Below are positions 48,156-57,471 of a DNA stretch of 64,000 bases, piece after piece. Both the position numbers and the translations under genes were made by a program. This stretch comes from Caenibacillus caldisaponilyticus (lineage in GTDB: Bacteria; Bacillota; Bacilli; Bacillales; Sporolactobacillaceae), in NCBI RefSeq assembly GCF_002003465.1, contig NZ_BDDQ01000027.1:44275-108274 (forward strand), in the 5' to 3' direction. Positions within the stretch are counted from its first letter, which is position 1, and each line of letters begins with the position of its first letter. The notes under the pieces are model-generated. The model ran no database searches. It was given only the letters and a program-made list of their open reading frames with translations, and had not been told where the DNA came from.

Positions 48156-48184
48156 AAAATACAGAAAACGTGAAAAAAATGCAA
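48156..48184 (-). promoter_or_regulatory. Sigma-A promoter of the SAM hydrolase-ECF operon
   Basis: TTGCAT (48179-48184), 17-base spacer, TATTTT (48156-48161) on the minus strand, in a very AT-rich patch. Confidence 0.65.
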
Positions 48185-48242
48185 TCCCCATCTGTCCTTT
48201 TTCACATAAAAGAAAAGGGCATCGGCGGCGGATCCCGGGAAA

Positions 48243-48273
48243 TGAAAAAGCCGACCGCGGGACGGTCAGCTTT
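48243..48273 (-). terminator. Terminator of ytfI-ytfJ
   Basis: AAAGCTGACCG/CGGTCGGCTTT stem (one G-U, 48247-48273) then TTCATTT on the minus strand; the stop codon of ytfJ lies in the stem. Confidence 0.82.
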
Positions 48274-48787
48274 CCGAGTCATACGGCTCATAATTCACTC
48301 TGTGACGGATGACGCCCCGTTGCTCTTTTCCCCCGGAGTCGCCTTTGGGCTGTTGGCCGTCTTTTCCGCCCGTTCCGGTGACGATCGCTTGCAGCTTTTC
48401 GACGACCTGGGGCGCCAGATCAAGCAGTCTTTCGTATATATGGGTGCTGTTGTCCAAATGAATCGTTTTCACGCCGCCGGGACCGACGATGAGAAAAGCG
48501 ATCGGCGTGATCGAAACGCCGCCCCCGGATCCGCCGCCGAAGGGCAGGCTCGACCCGGAACCGGAACCCGAGGCATCCGAATCCTCATAACCGCCGCTTT
48601 GTCCTTGGCCGCTCATTTGAAATTCGCTGCCGCCCGCCGCAAATCCGAATCCGACTTTCGACACCGTCAAAATGACATTTCCGTCGGGGGTTTCGATCGG
48701 ATCGCCGATGATCGTGTTCACATCGGTCATTTCTTGCAGGCTTTCCAAAGCCGTTTTCATTAAGCCCTGTATGGGATGTTCCGACAT
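48266..48787 (-). CDS. ytfJ: GerW-family sporulation protein YtfJ
   Basis: 173 residues. Core: IQGLMKTALESLQEMTDVNTIIGDPIETPDGNVILTVSKVGFGFAAGGSEF, then a Gly/Ser-rich linker and ITPIAFLIVGPGGVKTIHLD. YtfJ is made in the forespore and affects spore germination. ATG 48787 gives the family start MSEHPIQGL. It overlaps ytfI by 28 bases. Confidence 0.94.
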   Translation of the reverse strand: MSEHPIQGLMKTALESLQEMTDVNTIIGDPIETPDGNVILTVSKVGFGFAAGGSEFQMSGQGQSGGYEDSDASGSGSGSSLPFGGGSGGGVSITPIAFLIVGPGGVKTIHLDNSTHIYERLLDLAPQVVEKLQAIVTGTGGKDGQQPKGDSGGKEQRGVIRHRVNYEPYDSES

Positions 48788-49419
48788 GTCCCGCCATGCC
48801 TCCCTTTCCTTAGTTTCGCGATTCGGCAAGCTGTGAGGATAGCTTGCCCGAGGCGAACGGATATCATGCAGCGGAGATGGGTTCGAAACGCCGGCGCCCC
48901 GTAAATCGGCCGGACGTCTATCAGGGGCTGGTCCATCCGGGAACCCAGACCGCCGAGACAGGCGAGCACGTTCGCCTTCAGCGTCCAAATGACGCCTGCG
49001 GTGAATGCCGTTGCGGCCGCATCCTCCAGTCCGATGGACGTCGCCCAGTACAATTTTTTGACGCGAAGCGCGGCAATGAACGGGCGAACGGCTTCTCCTT
49101 CCCGCCATGTTTTCCGCAAACGTTTCAGCCAACCGGCGGCCTGCCGTTCGCGCCGCGCTTGTTCCCGCTCCTGTTTTCGCCAGACGCCGTTTTTTTGTTT
49201 AAACATGGACACGAACGAGGGAAAGCGTCCGGACGGGTCGGGATATTGAAAAACGGCCAAGCGGATGCCAAACCACTTGATGCGGACTTGCGCGAAATCG
49301 CGCCCGTTGCCGAAGCCCGCATCGATCCAGACGGAAACCCGGCTGAAATAGATCAGTACAACGAGGAAAGCCGCGGCAAAAAGAATGAAAAGCCCGATCG
49401 CAGCCCACATCGCAGCCAC
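48760..49419 (-). CDS. ytfI: DUF2953 protein YtfI
   Basis: 219 residues with an N-terminal transmembrane helix (AAIGLFILFAAAFLVVLIYF), then VRIKWFGIRLAVFQYPDPSG and a basic linker; the DUF2953 core. Role unknown; always next to ytfJ, which suggests spore-related function. Overlap with ytfJ indicates coupled translation. Confidence 0.88.
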   Translation of the reverse strand: MAAMWAAIGLFILFAAAFLVVLIYFSRVSVWIDAGFGNGRDFAQVRIKWFGIRLAVFQYPDPSGRFPSFVSMFKQKNGVWRKQEREQARRERQAAGWLKRLRKTWREGEAVRPFIAALRVKKLYWATSIGLEDAAATAFTAGVIWTLKANVLACLGGLGSRMDQPLIDVRPIYGAPAFRTHLRCMISVRLGQAILTACRIAKLRKGRHGGTCRNIPYRA

Positions 49420-49471
49420 CCGCCCTTAATGTGCTCTCGCTCATAGGTTTTGCAGCGCCGCTGAAAATAAA

Positions 49472-49497
49472 CAAAAAAGAGCCGGGCAATCGGCTCT
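49472..49497 (-). terminator. Terminator of mbcS
   Basis: AGAGCCG/CGGCTCT stem with a 6-base loop, then TTTTTTG on the minus strand. Confidence 0.88.
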
Positions 49498-49507
49498 GTC
49501 ATTTGAG

Positions 49508-49544
49508 AACCGCGGCGGCGACCGCAACCGGCACCGCCGCGGTT
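49508..49544 (-). other. Second hairpin between mbcS and its terminator
   Basis: Eleven perfect pairs (49508-49518 with 49534-49544), just 5' of the terminator on the minus strand. Without a T-run; may protect the mRNA 3' end. Confidence 0.6.
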
Positions 49545-49553
49545 CGCGACGAT

Positions 49554-51137
49554 TTAATGATGGCTTCCCGCTTTCAATTCCCGTTCGCGCAACTCGACGC
49601 GGCGGATTTTTCCGGATGTCGTCTTAGGCAATCCGTCGACAAATTCGATGCGCCGCGGATATTTATAAGGCGCCGTGAGCGCTTTCACGTGTTCCTGCAA
49701 GGCGCGGATCAAACCGGGGTCGTTGCGGTCTTCCGGATTTTTCAAGACGACGAAAGCTTTCACGACGTGGCCGCGGATCTCATCGGGGCTGGCGACCACC
49801 GCGCATTCCTTCACCTTGGGATGCTTGACGAGCGCATCTTCCACCTCAAACGGGCCGATCGTGTAACCGGAACTAATGATGATGTCGTCGCGCCGGCCTT
49901 CAAACCAAAAATATCCGTCCGCGTCTTTTTTCCCTAAATCCCCCGTGATGTAGTACTCCCCTCTGAACGCTTGGGCCGTTCGCTCTTCGTCTTTATAGTA
50001 ATGTTTGAACAGTGCGGGACTGCTTATGTGAACCGCGATGTCGCCGACTTCTCCAACTTCTGCCGGCCGGCCGTCTTCCTTGATGATGTCCACGCGGTTT
50101 CCCGGCGTCGGTTTGCCCATCGAACCGGGCTTCGGCTCCACATCGCGCATCGTGCCGACGAGAAGCGTGTTCTCCGTTTGCCCGTAACCGTCGCGAACGA
50201 CGACGCCGAAATGCCTTTTGAACGTATCGATGACTTCCCGGTTGAGCGGTTCTCCCGCAGAGACCGCACTCCGAAGGGCGGCGAGGCGATACGCTCCGAG
50301 ATGATCCACTTTGGCCATCAGCCGGTATTCCGTTGGTGTGCAACAAAGCACGTTGATCGACTGTTCATCGAGAATGGATAAATAACGTTCGGCGTCGAAC
50401 GGTCCGCCGTAAAGGAAACCGGTCGCTCCCGAACCTAAAACCGAAACGAACGGGCTCCATACCCACTTCGCCCAGCCGGGACCCGCGGTCGCCCAGACGG
50501 TGTCATCCGGCCGGATATCCAACCAGTGTGTCGCCGCTGTCCGCAAATGGGCGTATGCCCAGCCGTGCACGTGGACAACCCCTTTCGGATGGCCCGTTGT
50601 CCCCGAGGTATAGGCCAAAAACGCCATGTCGTCCCGCTTTGTCCGCACCGCCTCGAAATGATCGGGCTTCCCTTTGACAAGCTCGTGGTAAGCGAGCCAA
50701 TCCGAAGAAGGAGCCTTCCCGCCGCAGACGATTTTAAAGCGGACGGTCGGAGCTTCCGCGGCATCAATGCGATCGGTCAATCCGGCTTGGACGAACACCG
50801 CTTTGGCTTCCGCGTGATTTAATCGGTAGGTGAGATCCTGCGGCCGCAGCATTTCCGAGGCGGGGATGATGACGAGCCCGGCTTTGAGCGCGGCAATATA
50901 GGCGACGTAAGCCTCGATGGAACGGGGCACCATGATGAGCACGCGTTCGCCTTTTCTAAGGCCCAGAGAAGTGAAACCGTCCGCCAACCGGTTGGCCCGC
51001 GCAATCAATTCGCCGTAGGTCACGACGGTCACTTCCCCGTCCGGAGAGAGAAATTTCAGCGCCGCTTTCTCCTTATCGTGCTTTTCGATTTCCTCCGTAA
51101 AATTGTAATACTCGGGAGCGATTAAGTTTTCCACCAT
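49554..51137 (-). CDS. mbcS: Acyl-CoA synthetase MbcS (YtcI)
   Basis: 527-residue adenylate-forming enzyme activating a short or branched acid to its CoA ester. P-loop YTSGTTGHPKGVVH, DGYGQTENTLLVG, DLGKKDADGYFWFEGRRDD and catalytic Lys in KTTSGKIRRVELRE. The match to B. subtilis YtcI/MbcS, a methylbutyryl-CoA synthetase, is by resemblance and position next to the SASP and ytfJ; the chain preference is inferred. Confidence 0.9.
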   Translation of the reverse strand: MVENLIAPEYYNFTEEIEKHDKEKAALKFLSPDGEVTVVTYGELIARANRLADGFTSLGLRKGERVLIMVPRSIEAYVAYIAALKAGLVIIPASEMLRPQDLTYRLNHAEAKAVFVQAGLTDRIDAAEAPTVRFKIVCGGKAPSSDWLAYHELVKGKPDHFEAVRTKRDDMAFLAYTSGTTGHPKGVVHVHGWAYAHLRTAATHWLDIRPDDTVWATAGPGWAKWVWSPFVSVLGSGATGFLYGGPFDAERYLSILDEQSINVLCCTPTEYRLMAKVDHLGAYRLAALRSAVSAGEPLNREVIDTFKRHFGVVVRDGYGQTENTLLVGTMRDVEPKPGSMGKPTPGNRVDIIKEDGRPAEVGEVGDIAVHISSPALFKHYYKDEERTAQAFRGEYYITGDLGKKDADGYFWFEGRRDDIIISSGYTIGPFEVEDALVKHPKVKECAVVASPDEIRGHVVKAFVVLKNPEDRNDPGLIRALQEHVKALTAPYKYPRRIEFVDGLPKTTSGKIRRVELRERELKAGSHH

Positions 51138-51224
51138 TTTTCTCCTCCTCCAGGCGATATCCTTCCTCCCTTATTGTACTAAAGAATATCAATTTTTTGA
51201 ACTTTATTTGCGGATTTTTTCAAT

Positions 51225-51251
51225 AGAAAAGGACGGCCGAAAAGCCGTCCT
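51225..51251 (-). terminator. Terminator of the SASP gene
   Basis: AGGACGGC/GCCGTCCT stem (51230-51251) then TTTTCTATT on the minus strand. Confidence 0.85.
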
Positions 51252-51276
51252 CTTTAACCATTTTATTATTCAAATG

Positions 51277-51477
51277 TTAGAATTGACGACCGGCCAATTG
51301 TTGTTGCGCCGCCGCCACAAGACGCTTCGTAATCTCCCCGCCGACGGAACCGTTCGCGCGAGAAGTCGTGTCAGCACCGAGCTGAACGCCGAATTCTTGA
51401 GCGATTTCGTACTTCATTTGTTCCAACGCTTGCTCGACGCCGGGAACAAGGATTTGGTTGCTGTTGTTGTTTGCCAT
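51277..51477 (-). CDS. Alpha/beta-type small acid-soluble spore protein
   Basis: 66 residues: [52 protein letters not shown], the full SASP pattern including the GPR protease site EIAQEFG. Binds and protects DNA in the dormant spore. ATG 51477 has AGGAGGTG 6 bases upstream; an ATG three codons earlier does not. Monocistronic with its own terminator; expected to be sigma-G controlled although I could not pin down that promoter. Confidence 0.97.
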   Translation of the reverse strand: MANNNSNQILVPGVEQALEQMKYEIAQEFGVQLGADTTSRANGSVGGEITKRLVAAAQQQLAGRQF

Positions 51478-51570
51478 GGTATTCACCTCCTTGTGTACCT
51501 TTATGGTCTGTCAAGAGAGGTGATCCCATTCCATTTTTAATTGGTAATTGTTTGCAAGTCCTCCGGCGCT

Positions 51571-52773
51571 TTATAACAGAGCGTCCATCGAATCCTCGTG
51601 ACGGCCGATGTCAATCGTTTCGATGCCGTCAACCGCTGCCTGAACGAGCGCGTCAATGGGAAGATTTTTTTCAAAACGGTTGGCGTGTTCGCGATTCGGT
51701 TTCGTCTTGGGCGCCCGCGGCAGAAATAGTGTGCAGCAGTCTTCATAAGGACGAATGGATATGTCGTACGTGTCGATTTCTTTGGCAATCGTCATGATGT
51801 CGACTTTATCCATGGCGATGAGCGGCCTGAGGACGGGCAGGTTCGTCACTTCGTTGATCGTGTTCATGCTCTCGAGCGTCTGGCTGGCGACTTGGCCCAA
51901 GCTCTCGCCGGTCGCCAAAGCCAAAGCCCCCCTTTGCTCCGCGACGCGTTCGGCGATCCGGAGCATCATGCGGCGCATGATCGTCATTCGATAACTCTCG
52001 GGCAAGCTGTCCCGGATCGCGAGCTGCGCTTCGGTAAAAGGCACGATGTGCAATTTCACGTCGCCGCCATAGAAGTGCAGTTTTTCCGCAAGATCGATGA
52101 CCTTTTGCCGCGCGCGGTCGCTCGTGTACGGCGGGCTGTGGAAGTGGATGGCTTCGACCGTCGCGCCCCGGCGCATGAGTTGGTAACCCGCGACGGGACT
52201 GTCGATGCCGCCGGATAACAGGAGCAACACTTTGCCGGCGGAACCAACCGGAAGTCCGCCGGCGGCTTCGTAAGTCCGGCCGCTGATGCGGGCGCGATTT
52301 TCTAAAACCTCGACCTTGATCTCCAAATCGGGATGATGAACGTCGACTTTAATGCCTTCCGTGTTCCGTAGCACATGGGCGCCGATCAAGTGATTTAATT
52401 CGTTGGAAGGCGTCGGATACTTTTTATTTTTGCGCTTGGTCGATATCTTAAAAGTCCGGATCGGACGATTCGCTTGTTCGCCCAATAAAACTTTCAAGGC
52501 CCCGGCTTGCATTTCTTGGAGATCCAGATTCGTTTCGATCGCGGCCCGGATCGACTGAATGCCGAAGACGTGGCGCAGCCGTTCGGCCACCTCGTCGCCA
52601 TTGGCGCCGTTCAAATCGATTTCGATATGGTCATACGGCATCCGCACTTTGACGCTCGGGAGATCTCTCAGCCGTTCGCGGACACGGTGAAACAACAAAT
52701 CGCTGAACATCTGGCGGTTTTTGCCTTTTAATGCAATTTCCCCAAAACTCAAGACCAACTGATCATAGCGCAT
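51571..52773 (-). CDS. thiI: tRNA 4-thiouridine/thiazole sulfurtransferase ThiI
   Basis: Makes s4U at tRNA position 8. 400 residues: ferredoxin-like and THUMP domains (1-about 165) and PP-loop LLSGGIDSPVAGY. No C-terminal rhodanese domain, as in Bacillus, so sulfur comes from the adjoining desulfurase directly; EDCCTLFLPRAPKTKP holds two Cys. ATG 52773 has GGAGTG 6 bases upstream. Five bases after nifZ. Confidence 0.96.
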   Translation of the reverse strand: MRYDQLVLSFGEIALKGKNRQMFSDLLFHRVRERLRDLPSVKVRMPYDHIEIDLNGANGDEVAERLRHVFGIQSIRAAIETNLDLQEMQAGALKVLLGEQANRPIRTFKISTKRKNKKYPTPSNELNHLIGAHVLRNTEGIKVDVHHPDLEIKVEVLENRARISGRTYEAAGGLPVGSAGKVLLLLSGGIDSPVAGYQLMRRGATVEAIHFHSPPYTSDRARQKVIDLAEKLHFYGGDVKLHIVPFTEAQLAIRDSLPESYRMTIMRRMMLRIAERVAEQRGALALATGESLGQVASQTLESMNTINEVTNLPVLRPLIAMDKVDIMTIAKEIDTYDISIRPYEDCCTLFLPRAPKTKPNREHANRFEKNLPIDALVQAAVDGIETIDIGRHEDSMDALL

Positions 52774-52778
52774 CGTTA

Positions 52779-53921
52779 TCACTCCATCGCATTTTTCAAT
52801 TCGCTCAGCTTACGCGCAAACGTCTGTAAAAAGCGCTCGATTTCTTCCGGTGTATTTTCAAACGACAGGCTGATGCGGACCGCCTGGCGCGCCGCTTCTT
52901 CAGGAATGCCGCAAGCCAAAAGGACGGCGCTCGCTTCGCTTTCCTTGGAGGAGCAGGCGGATTTTGTCGAAATGTAAATCCCTTCTTCTTCCAATGCATG
53001 GATGAACACTTCGGCGCGCAAGCCATGCACGGTGGCGTTAAGGATGTGCGGCGCGGCGCCTTGCTTCGGGGTGTTCACCGTCACTCCGGGGAGTTCTTCC
53101 AAAGCCTGCCGAATGCGCTTCGACAGCTTGTCGAGCGCAGCGATGCCGGTACGGGCGCGTTCCGTCGTCATGCGCATCGCCCGGACAAAAGCGGCGATGG
53201 CCGGCAAGTTTTCCGTGCCCGAGCGCAGGCCGTGTTCTTGCCCCCCGCCCGCAAGCAGCGGGGAAAGCTGCACTCCTTCCCGAATGAAAAGGATGCCGGT
53301 GCCGCGGGGACCGTGGATTTTATGGCCGCTGATGGTGCACAAATCGATCCCGGCTTCATAAAAATCGAGCGGCACCTTGGTAAAGCCTTGCACGTGATCG
53401 ACGTGGAACAGCGTCTTCGGCCGTTCTTTTAAAAGGTTGCCGATTTCTTCGACCGGCTGAATCGTGCCCAGCTCATTATTCACGTGAATGACGCTGACCA
53501 GAATCGTGTCGTCGCGCAGCGCCCGCTTCACGTCATCGACGGAAATCCGACCTTCCCGGTCGACATCGAGGTAGGTGACGTCGTAGCCGAGCGCTTCCAA
53601 CTGTTCAAAGGCGGCGCGGCTCGCGGGATGCTCCACCTTGGTGGTGATCATATGCTTGCCGCGCTGGCGATAGCCGAAGGCCACGCCTTTGATCGCCGTG
53701 TTATTCCCTTCCGTCCCGCCGGACGTAAAGATGATTTCCTGCTCTTTCACGTTAAGGAGGCGAGCGGCCTGGGCGCGGCATTTGTTCAACAACGCTTCGG
53801 CGCGCCCGCCGAGTTTATGGAGGGACGACGGGTTGGCAAAGTACTCTTCCGCCACGGTTTTGTACGTATCGAGCACCTCGGGATATGGTTTGGTCGTCGC
53901 GCTGTTATCAAGATAAATCAT
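52779..53921 (-). CDS. nifZ: Cysteine desulfurase NifZ
   Basis: PLP enzyme taking sulfur from cysteine and handing it to ThiI. 380 residues: MIYLDNSATTKPYPEV, PLP Lys in TISGHKIHGPRGTGILF, and active Cys in STKSACSSKESEASAVL. ATG 53921 has AAGGAG 8 bases upstream. Dedicated to ThiI in B. subtilis; the short spacing here supports that. Confidence 0.95.
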   Translation of the reverse strand: MIYLDNSATTKPYPEVLDTYKTVAEEYFANPSSLHKLGGRAEALLNKCRAQAARLLNVKEQEIIFTSGGTEGNNTAIKGVAFGYRQRGKHMITTKVEHPASRAAFEQLEALGYDVTYLDVDREGRISVDDVKRALRDDTILVSVIHVNNELGTIQPVEEIGNLLKERPKTLFHVDHVQGFTKVPLDFYEAGIDLCTISGHKIHGPRGTGILFIREGVQLSPLLAGGGQEHGLRSGTENLPAIAAFVRAMRMTTERARTGIAALDKLSKRIRQALEELPGVTVNTPKQGAAPHILNATVHGLRAEVFIHALEEEGIYISTKSACSSKESEASAVLLACGIPEEAARQAVRISLSFENTPEEIERFLQTFARKLSELKNAME

Positions 53922-54091
53922 GACCAAAACTCCTTCTATAATTCCTTACTCGGTTTTGTCCTATTGAAAGGATAACACATTCCGGCAAAAACCATCACTT
54001 GCGACCCCCGCACAAAAGGCGGTGCGATGAAAACACCGGTTTTGGCGCATGTGCCGGACGCTTCGGCGACGGGCGCCGCGAAGCATGGCCA

Positions 54092-54151
54092 TAAAAAAAC
54101 AGAAGCCCCGTCCACGCGAAAACTCGCGGAAGCATTGGCAGTGAACGGGGC
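54092..54151 (-). terminator. Second terminator-like hairpin between ezrA and nifZ
   Basis: GCCCCGTTCAC/GTGGACGGGGC (11 pairs, one G-U; 54105-54115 with 54141-54151) enclosing CGCG/CGCG, followed within a few bases by TTTTTTT on the minus strand. About 25 bases beyond the ezrA terminator; it may end a small RNA or act as a back-up. Confidence 0.65.
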
Positions 54152-54172
54152 CGCGCAGCATGGCCGACCGTG

Positions 54173-54200
54173 AAAAACCCCCGACCGATCAGATCGGGGG
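54173..54200 (-). terminator. Terminator of ezrA
   Basis: CCCCCGA/TCGGGGG stem (54178-54200) then TTTTT on the minus strand, right after the ezrA stop. Confidence 0.85.
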
Positions 54201-55896
54201 TTAGACGACGTCCTCCACTTCCACTTTAAAGCGTTTGACGACGGACGGATCAATGCGGTAAATCGCGGCGGCCGCAATCTCGACCGCTTCAGCGTAATTA
54301 TAACTTCTAAAATAATCTTCCGCTTGCAAGAGCGCTTGATGGAGTTCGGGATCGCGGCTTCTGTAACGGTTGCCGTACTGAATCAACTGTTCGGTCAAAA
54401 TCGCCGATTCGACCATTTCATCGGTTTTCTCGTAGACGAGCCGCACCTTTTCGTTGCGCGTCTTCCAACAGCTGCTGGATGGCGTGCATTTCAAGGGGCT
54501 TCACGTCAAGCTTGATGCTGATTTCGTTCAACACTTCTTCGGCGTCATCCACGAGGGTTATGTAGGAGGCAGGTATGCCGGGCAAATTGCTCTTTTGAAC
54601 TTTTCGCCGGGCTTTAAACAAGCGTTCTTTTAATTTTTGCAGCGTTTCCTTGGCGATCAGTTCATCTTTCCGCAAATTCGTCAAAAACTCTTTAAATTCG
54701 TCGGCATTATCGCGCAGCCGTTCGATATGGTGACGCATGTCTTCGATTTTTTCATAAATGATGCTGAAGGCCTGCTTATTTTCCGAGAGCACGGCGCTGA
54801 CTTCGTCAAATTCCTTCCGGAGCTTTTCAAAAGCCTCATCGATATCCTGTTGGGTCCGCAAATCGCCCGGCTCAATCCGATAGCTTTCTTTTACAAGCTC
54901 GGTTTCACGGGCGATCTCCTTCACTTTTTCAGCGACGATTTCCAAATCGCGCCGGACGATCGGAACTTCTTCCCGCAATTGTTTGCGGCTTTCCACTTCT
55001 TTTTCCAATTGATTGTACAACCATTCAAGCTGTTCATTGAGATCGGCGATGACCCGTTCCACTTCATCAAATGCCGCTTTTTCCAAACCGTCTTCGCAGG
55101 CGGTCAGTTGTTTTCTCATGTCTTTGACCCGCTCATCGATCTTCAGATGGCTCAGCGCGTAGCCTTCCGCCGCCATTTCGGCGACGCCGTTTTCCAGTTC
55201 GTCCAATTGCTTCGGCAGCCGGTCGTGGATATCGCGGTAAAATTTCGGTATTTTCCCCATGATGCCGGCCAGTTCGTCCAGCCGTTCTTTGACGCCGCCG
55301 AGGATTTCCCGGGCCTTGAGGACGTTGCCCGCCTCTCTCTCCTCTTCAAAACGGGCGAGATCCGATTCAATGTTGGAAAGCTCGGCTTCCACGAATGGAG
55401 CCGTCCTTTTATATAAAGGTCGTTTCGCGATCAAGTCTTTTTTCAGGCCGTGATATTTTTCCTTTACGGTCACGATATCCTTGCGGTTTTCCTCTTCGCT
55501 TTCGATCACTTCGTTGAGATCGTCCAACATGCGCTTGAGCTTCGCCTCGACCGCTTCCAGGCTGCGTTGGATGTCGATGACCACCTCTTGCGCTTTGCCG
55601 AAGCGAAATTTGTCGGCATAATCCTCCGCATCAAAGAGCTTTTCTTCGACCGCCGGCAGATCCGTGGTCACGATTTCATCCCAATCGCGGCGCCACGATT
55701 CAAATTTTTTCTCGGTTTCTCCGACCATTTTCAACTCTTTGACCTTGGCGATCTGCTCGGCGATCGGTCGGTTCATCACATCAATCTTCCACGATTCATA
55801 GCGATCGATCTCTTGATAAATTTTTCGCCGCATCACCGCTCCGTATATGGCGACCGCCACGACGATAAGAAGGATGGCAACAATGACGTATACCAT
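54201..55896 (-). pseudogene. ezrA: Septation ring regulator EzrA, single-base frameshift
   Basis: Negative regulator of FtsZ ring formation: N-terminal membrane anchor (VYVIVAILLIVVAVAIYGAVM) and a long coiled-coil cytoplasmic part. The frame is open from 55896 to about 54455, reads EDAQRKG there and stops; the C-terminal 85 residues (NEKVRLVYEKTDEMVESAILTEQLIQYGNRY...) continue in another frame to 54201. Removing one base near 54455-54461 (CGCGC region) joins them into 564 residues, the normal length. EzrA is important for division, so a sequencing error is likely. Confidence 0.88.
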
Positions 55897-56125
55897 GACC
55901 GAAGCTTCCCCCAATCACCCGAGCCTAGCTCCCGGACATCAAACGACATAGGATATGTATATTTTATGATAACACGGAATGACTTTTTATGACAGCTATT
56001 TTCATTTATTTTGCGGTGCATTTCAGGCATTCAACAGGAAAGGGGACGCGCGTCTGCGGATGCACCCATTCAAGCCGGTTTTTGGCGAACACACGCGTTT
56101 GTAACGCCCGGCTCCGCCATCGCCA

Positions 56126-56800
56126 TCACCGATCGGCGCTGTCGATGGCGGTCAACGGCGTGAAGCCGTCGGCGGACGGCGAAGGAGATGGGGAAAGCGA
56201 AGCGGTCCAACTTTTTACAAACCGCAAATAGCGGGCGAGAAACGGCGGACGGGTCGGCTCCAACGCATGGACCCGCCTTAAATAAAGAGGTTGCAAAAAC
56301 GGCATGATGATCATCTCGCGGAATTGCAGAATCAAAAAATCGACGGGAAGCGGACGGATGTCCTTTTTGCGCAATCCTTCCGCAAACACATTTTCGAACA
56401 AATATTTTTCTTTCATGAGATAAGTGGTCATCAGTTCGCGGACCAGCGTGGAATCGACGGTCACTTCGCGGTGGACGAACAGCGCGACATAAAAACGGTC
56501 GTGTTGGTATTGAATGAGCCGCTCGGCCATAAGATAGAGCAAATCGCTCGTGCCCAGACATGCGCCGTCACGAATGGCGGTTTCCAAAACGCGCAAATAC
56601 CCTTCATAAAAATTTTCCATAAGATGTTCCAAGAGCGCTTTTTTCCCGCCAAAATAATAAGAGATAAGGGCGACGTTGACGCCGGCTTCTTCCGCGATCG
56701 CGCGCACGGAAGTGCCATGGTAACCGTACATATGAAACAGGCGGGCGGCCGCGTCCATGACCGCCTGTTTGGTCTCCCGCTTTTTTGCCGCTGGCCGCAT
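56126..56800 (-). CDS. refZ: TetR-family FtsZ-position regulator RefZ (YttP)
   Basis: 224 residues: TetR helix-turn-helix (QAVMDAAARLFHMYGYHGTSVRAIAEEAGVNVALISYYFGGKKALLEHL, about 12-58) and a helical C-terminal domain. B. subtilis RefZ binds chromosomal motifs near oriC and helps move FtsZ at sporulation. Assignment is by fold and by position between ezrA and ytsP; hisJ, normally here, is absent. Confidence 0.87.
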   Translation of the reverse strand: MRPAAKKRETKQAVMDAAARLFHMYGYHGTSVRAIAEEAGVNVALISYYFGGKKALLEHLMENFYEGYLRVLETAIRDGACLGTSDLLYLMAERLIQYQHDRFYVALFVHREVTVDSTLVRELMTTYLMKEKYLFENVFAEGLRKKDIRPLPVDFLILQFREMIIMPFLQPLYLRRVHALEPTRPPFLARYLRFVKSWTASLSPSPSPSADGFTPLTAIDSADR

Positions 56801-56950
56801 GGTTCCACCTCCCGGGAACGAACGGATTTACAATGTTTGCTTCTCTTTTGGGAAGGTGGTTTCCTTCCTAAATTTCTCGACAAAACAGCTGAAAAAACGG
56901 CGGAATTCTGCTAGAATGAAGTGATCAGCGACGGATAGGAGGGTGTGCGA

Positions 56951-57430
56951 ATGTTTACCGTTACGGAATATAAAGGGACGCGTGAAGAACAATATGCGCT
57001 CGTCGCCAAGCAGTTGAAAGCGTTGATCGCCGACGAATCGGATCGGATCGCCAATTTGGCGAACGCTTCGGCTCTTCTCGCCCAATTTTTAAAGAACATC
57101 AATTGGGTCGGTTTTTACGTATTCGACGGAAAGGAACTCGTCCTCGGGCCGTTTCAAGGCCTTCCGGCATGCGTCCGCATTCCGATCGGCAAAGGCGTGT
57201 GCGGCACCGCGGCCAAAGAGCGGCGAACAATCGTCGTAGAAGACGTTCATCAATTTGAAGGCCACATCGCCTGTGACGCGGCGTCGCAATCCGAAATCGT
57301 CGTGCCGATCGAAATCGACGGCGAACTTTTCGGCGTCCTCGACATCGACAGCCCTGTGAAAGGCCGATTTGACGATGTCGATCGCCGCGGTCTGGAAATG
57401 TTTGTGAAAACCCTTGTCGAATTTTTGTAA
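56951..57430 (+). CDS. ytsP: Free methionine-(R)-sulfoxide reductase (GAF domain, YtsP)
   Basis: 159-residue single GAF domain of the fRMsr type, which reduces free Met-R-sulfoxide. The catalytic cysteines are in LPACVRIPIGKGVCGTAA and HIACDAASQSEIVVPI. ATG 56951 has AGGAGGG 7 bases upstream. Convergent with dgcP, sharing a hairpin between the two. Confidence 0.93.
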   Translation: MFTVTEYKGTREEQYALVAKQLKALIADESDRIANLANASALLAQFLKNINWVGFYVFDGKELVLGPFQGLPACVRIPIGKGVCGTAAKERRTIVVEDVHQFEGHIACDAASQSEIVVPIEIDGELFGVLDIDSPVKGRFDDVDRRGLEMFVKTLVEFL

Positions 57431-57435
57431 ACAAC

Positions 57436-57467
57436 AAAAAGCGCCGTACCCGGTAACACGGGACGGC
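57436..57467 (-). terminator. Terminator of dgcP, shared with ytsP
   Basis: GCCGT(C)CCG/CGGGTACGGC-type stem (57443-57467), with CTTTTTG following on the minus strand. Confidence 0.7.
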
Positions 57468-57471
57468 CCGT

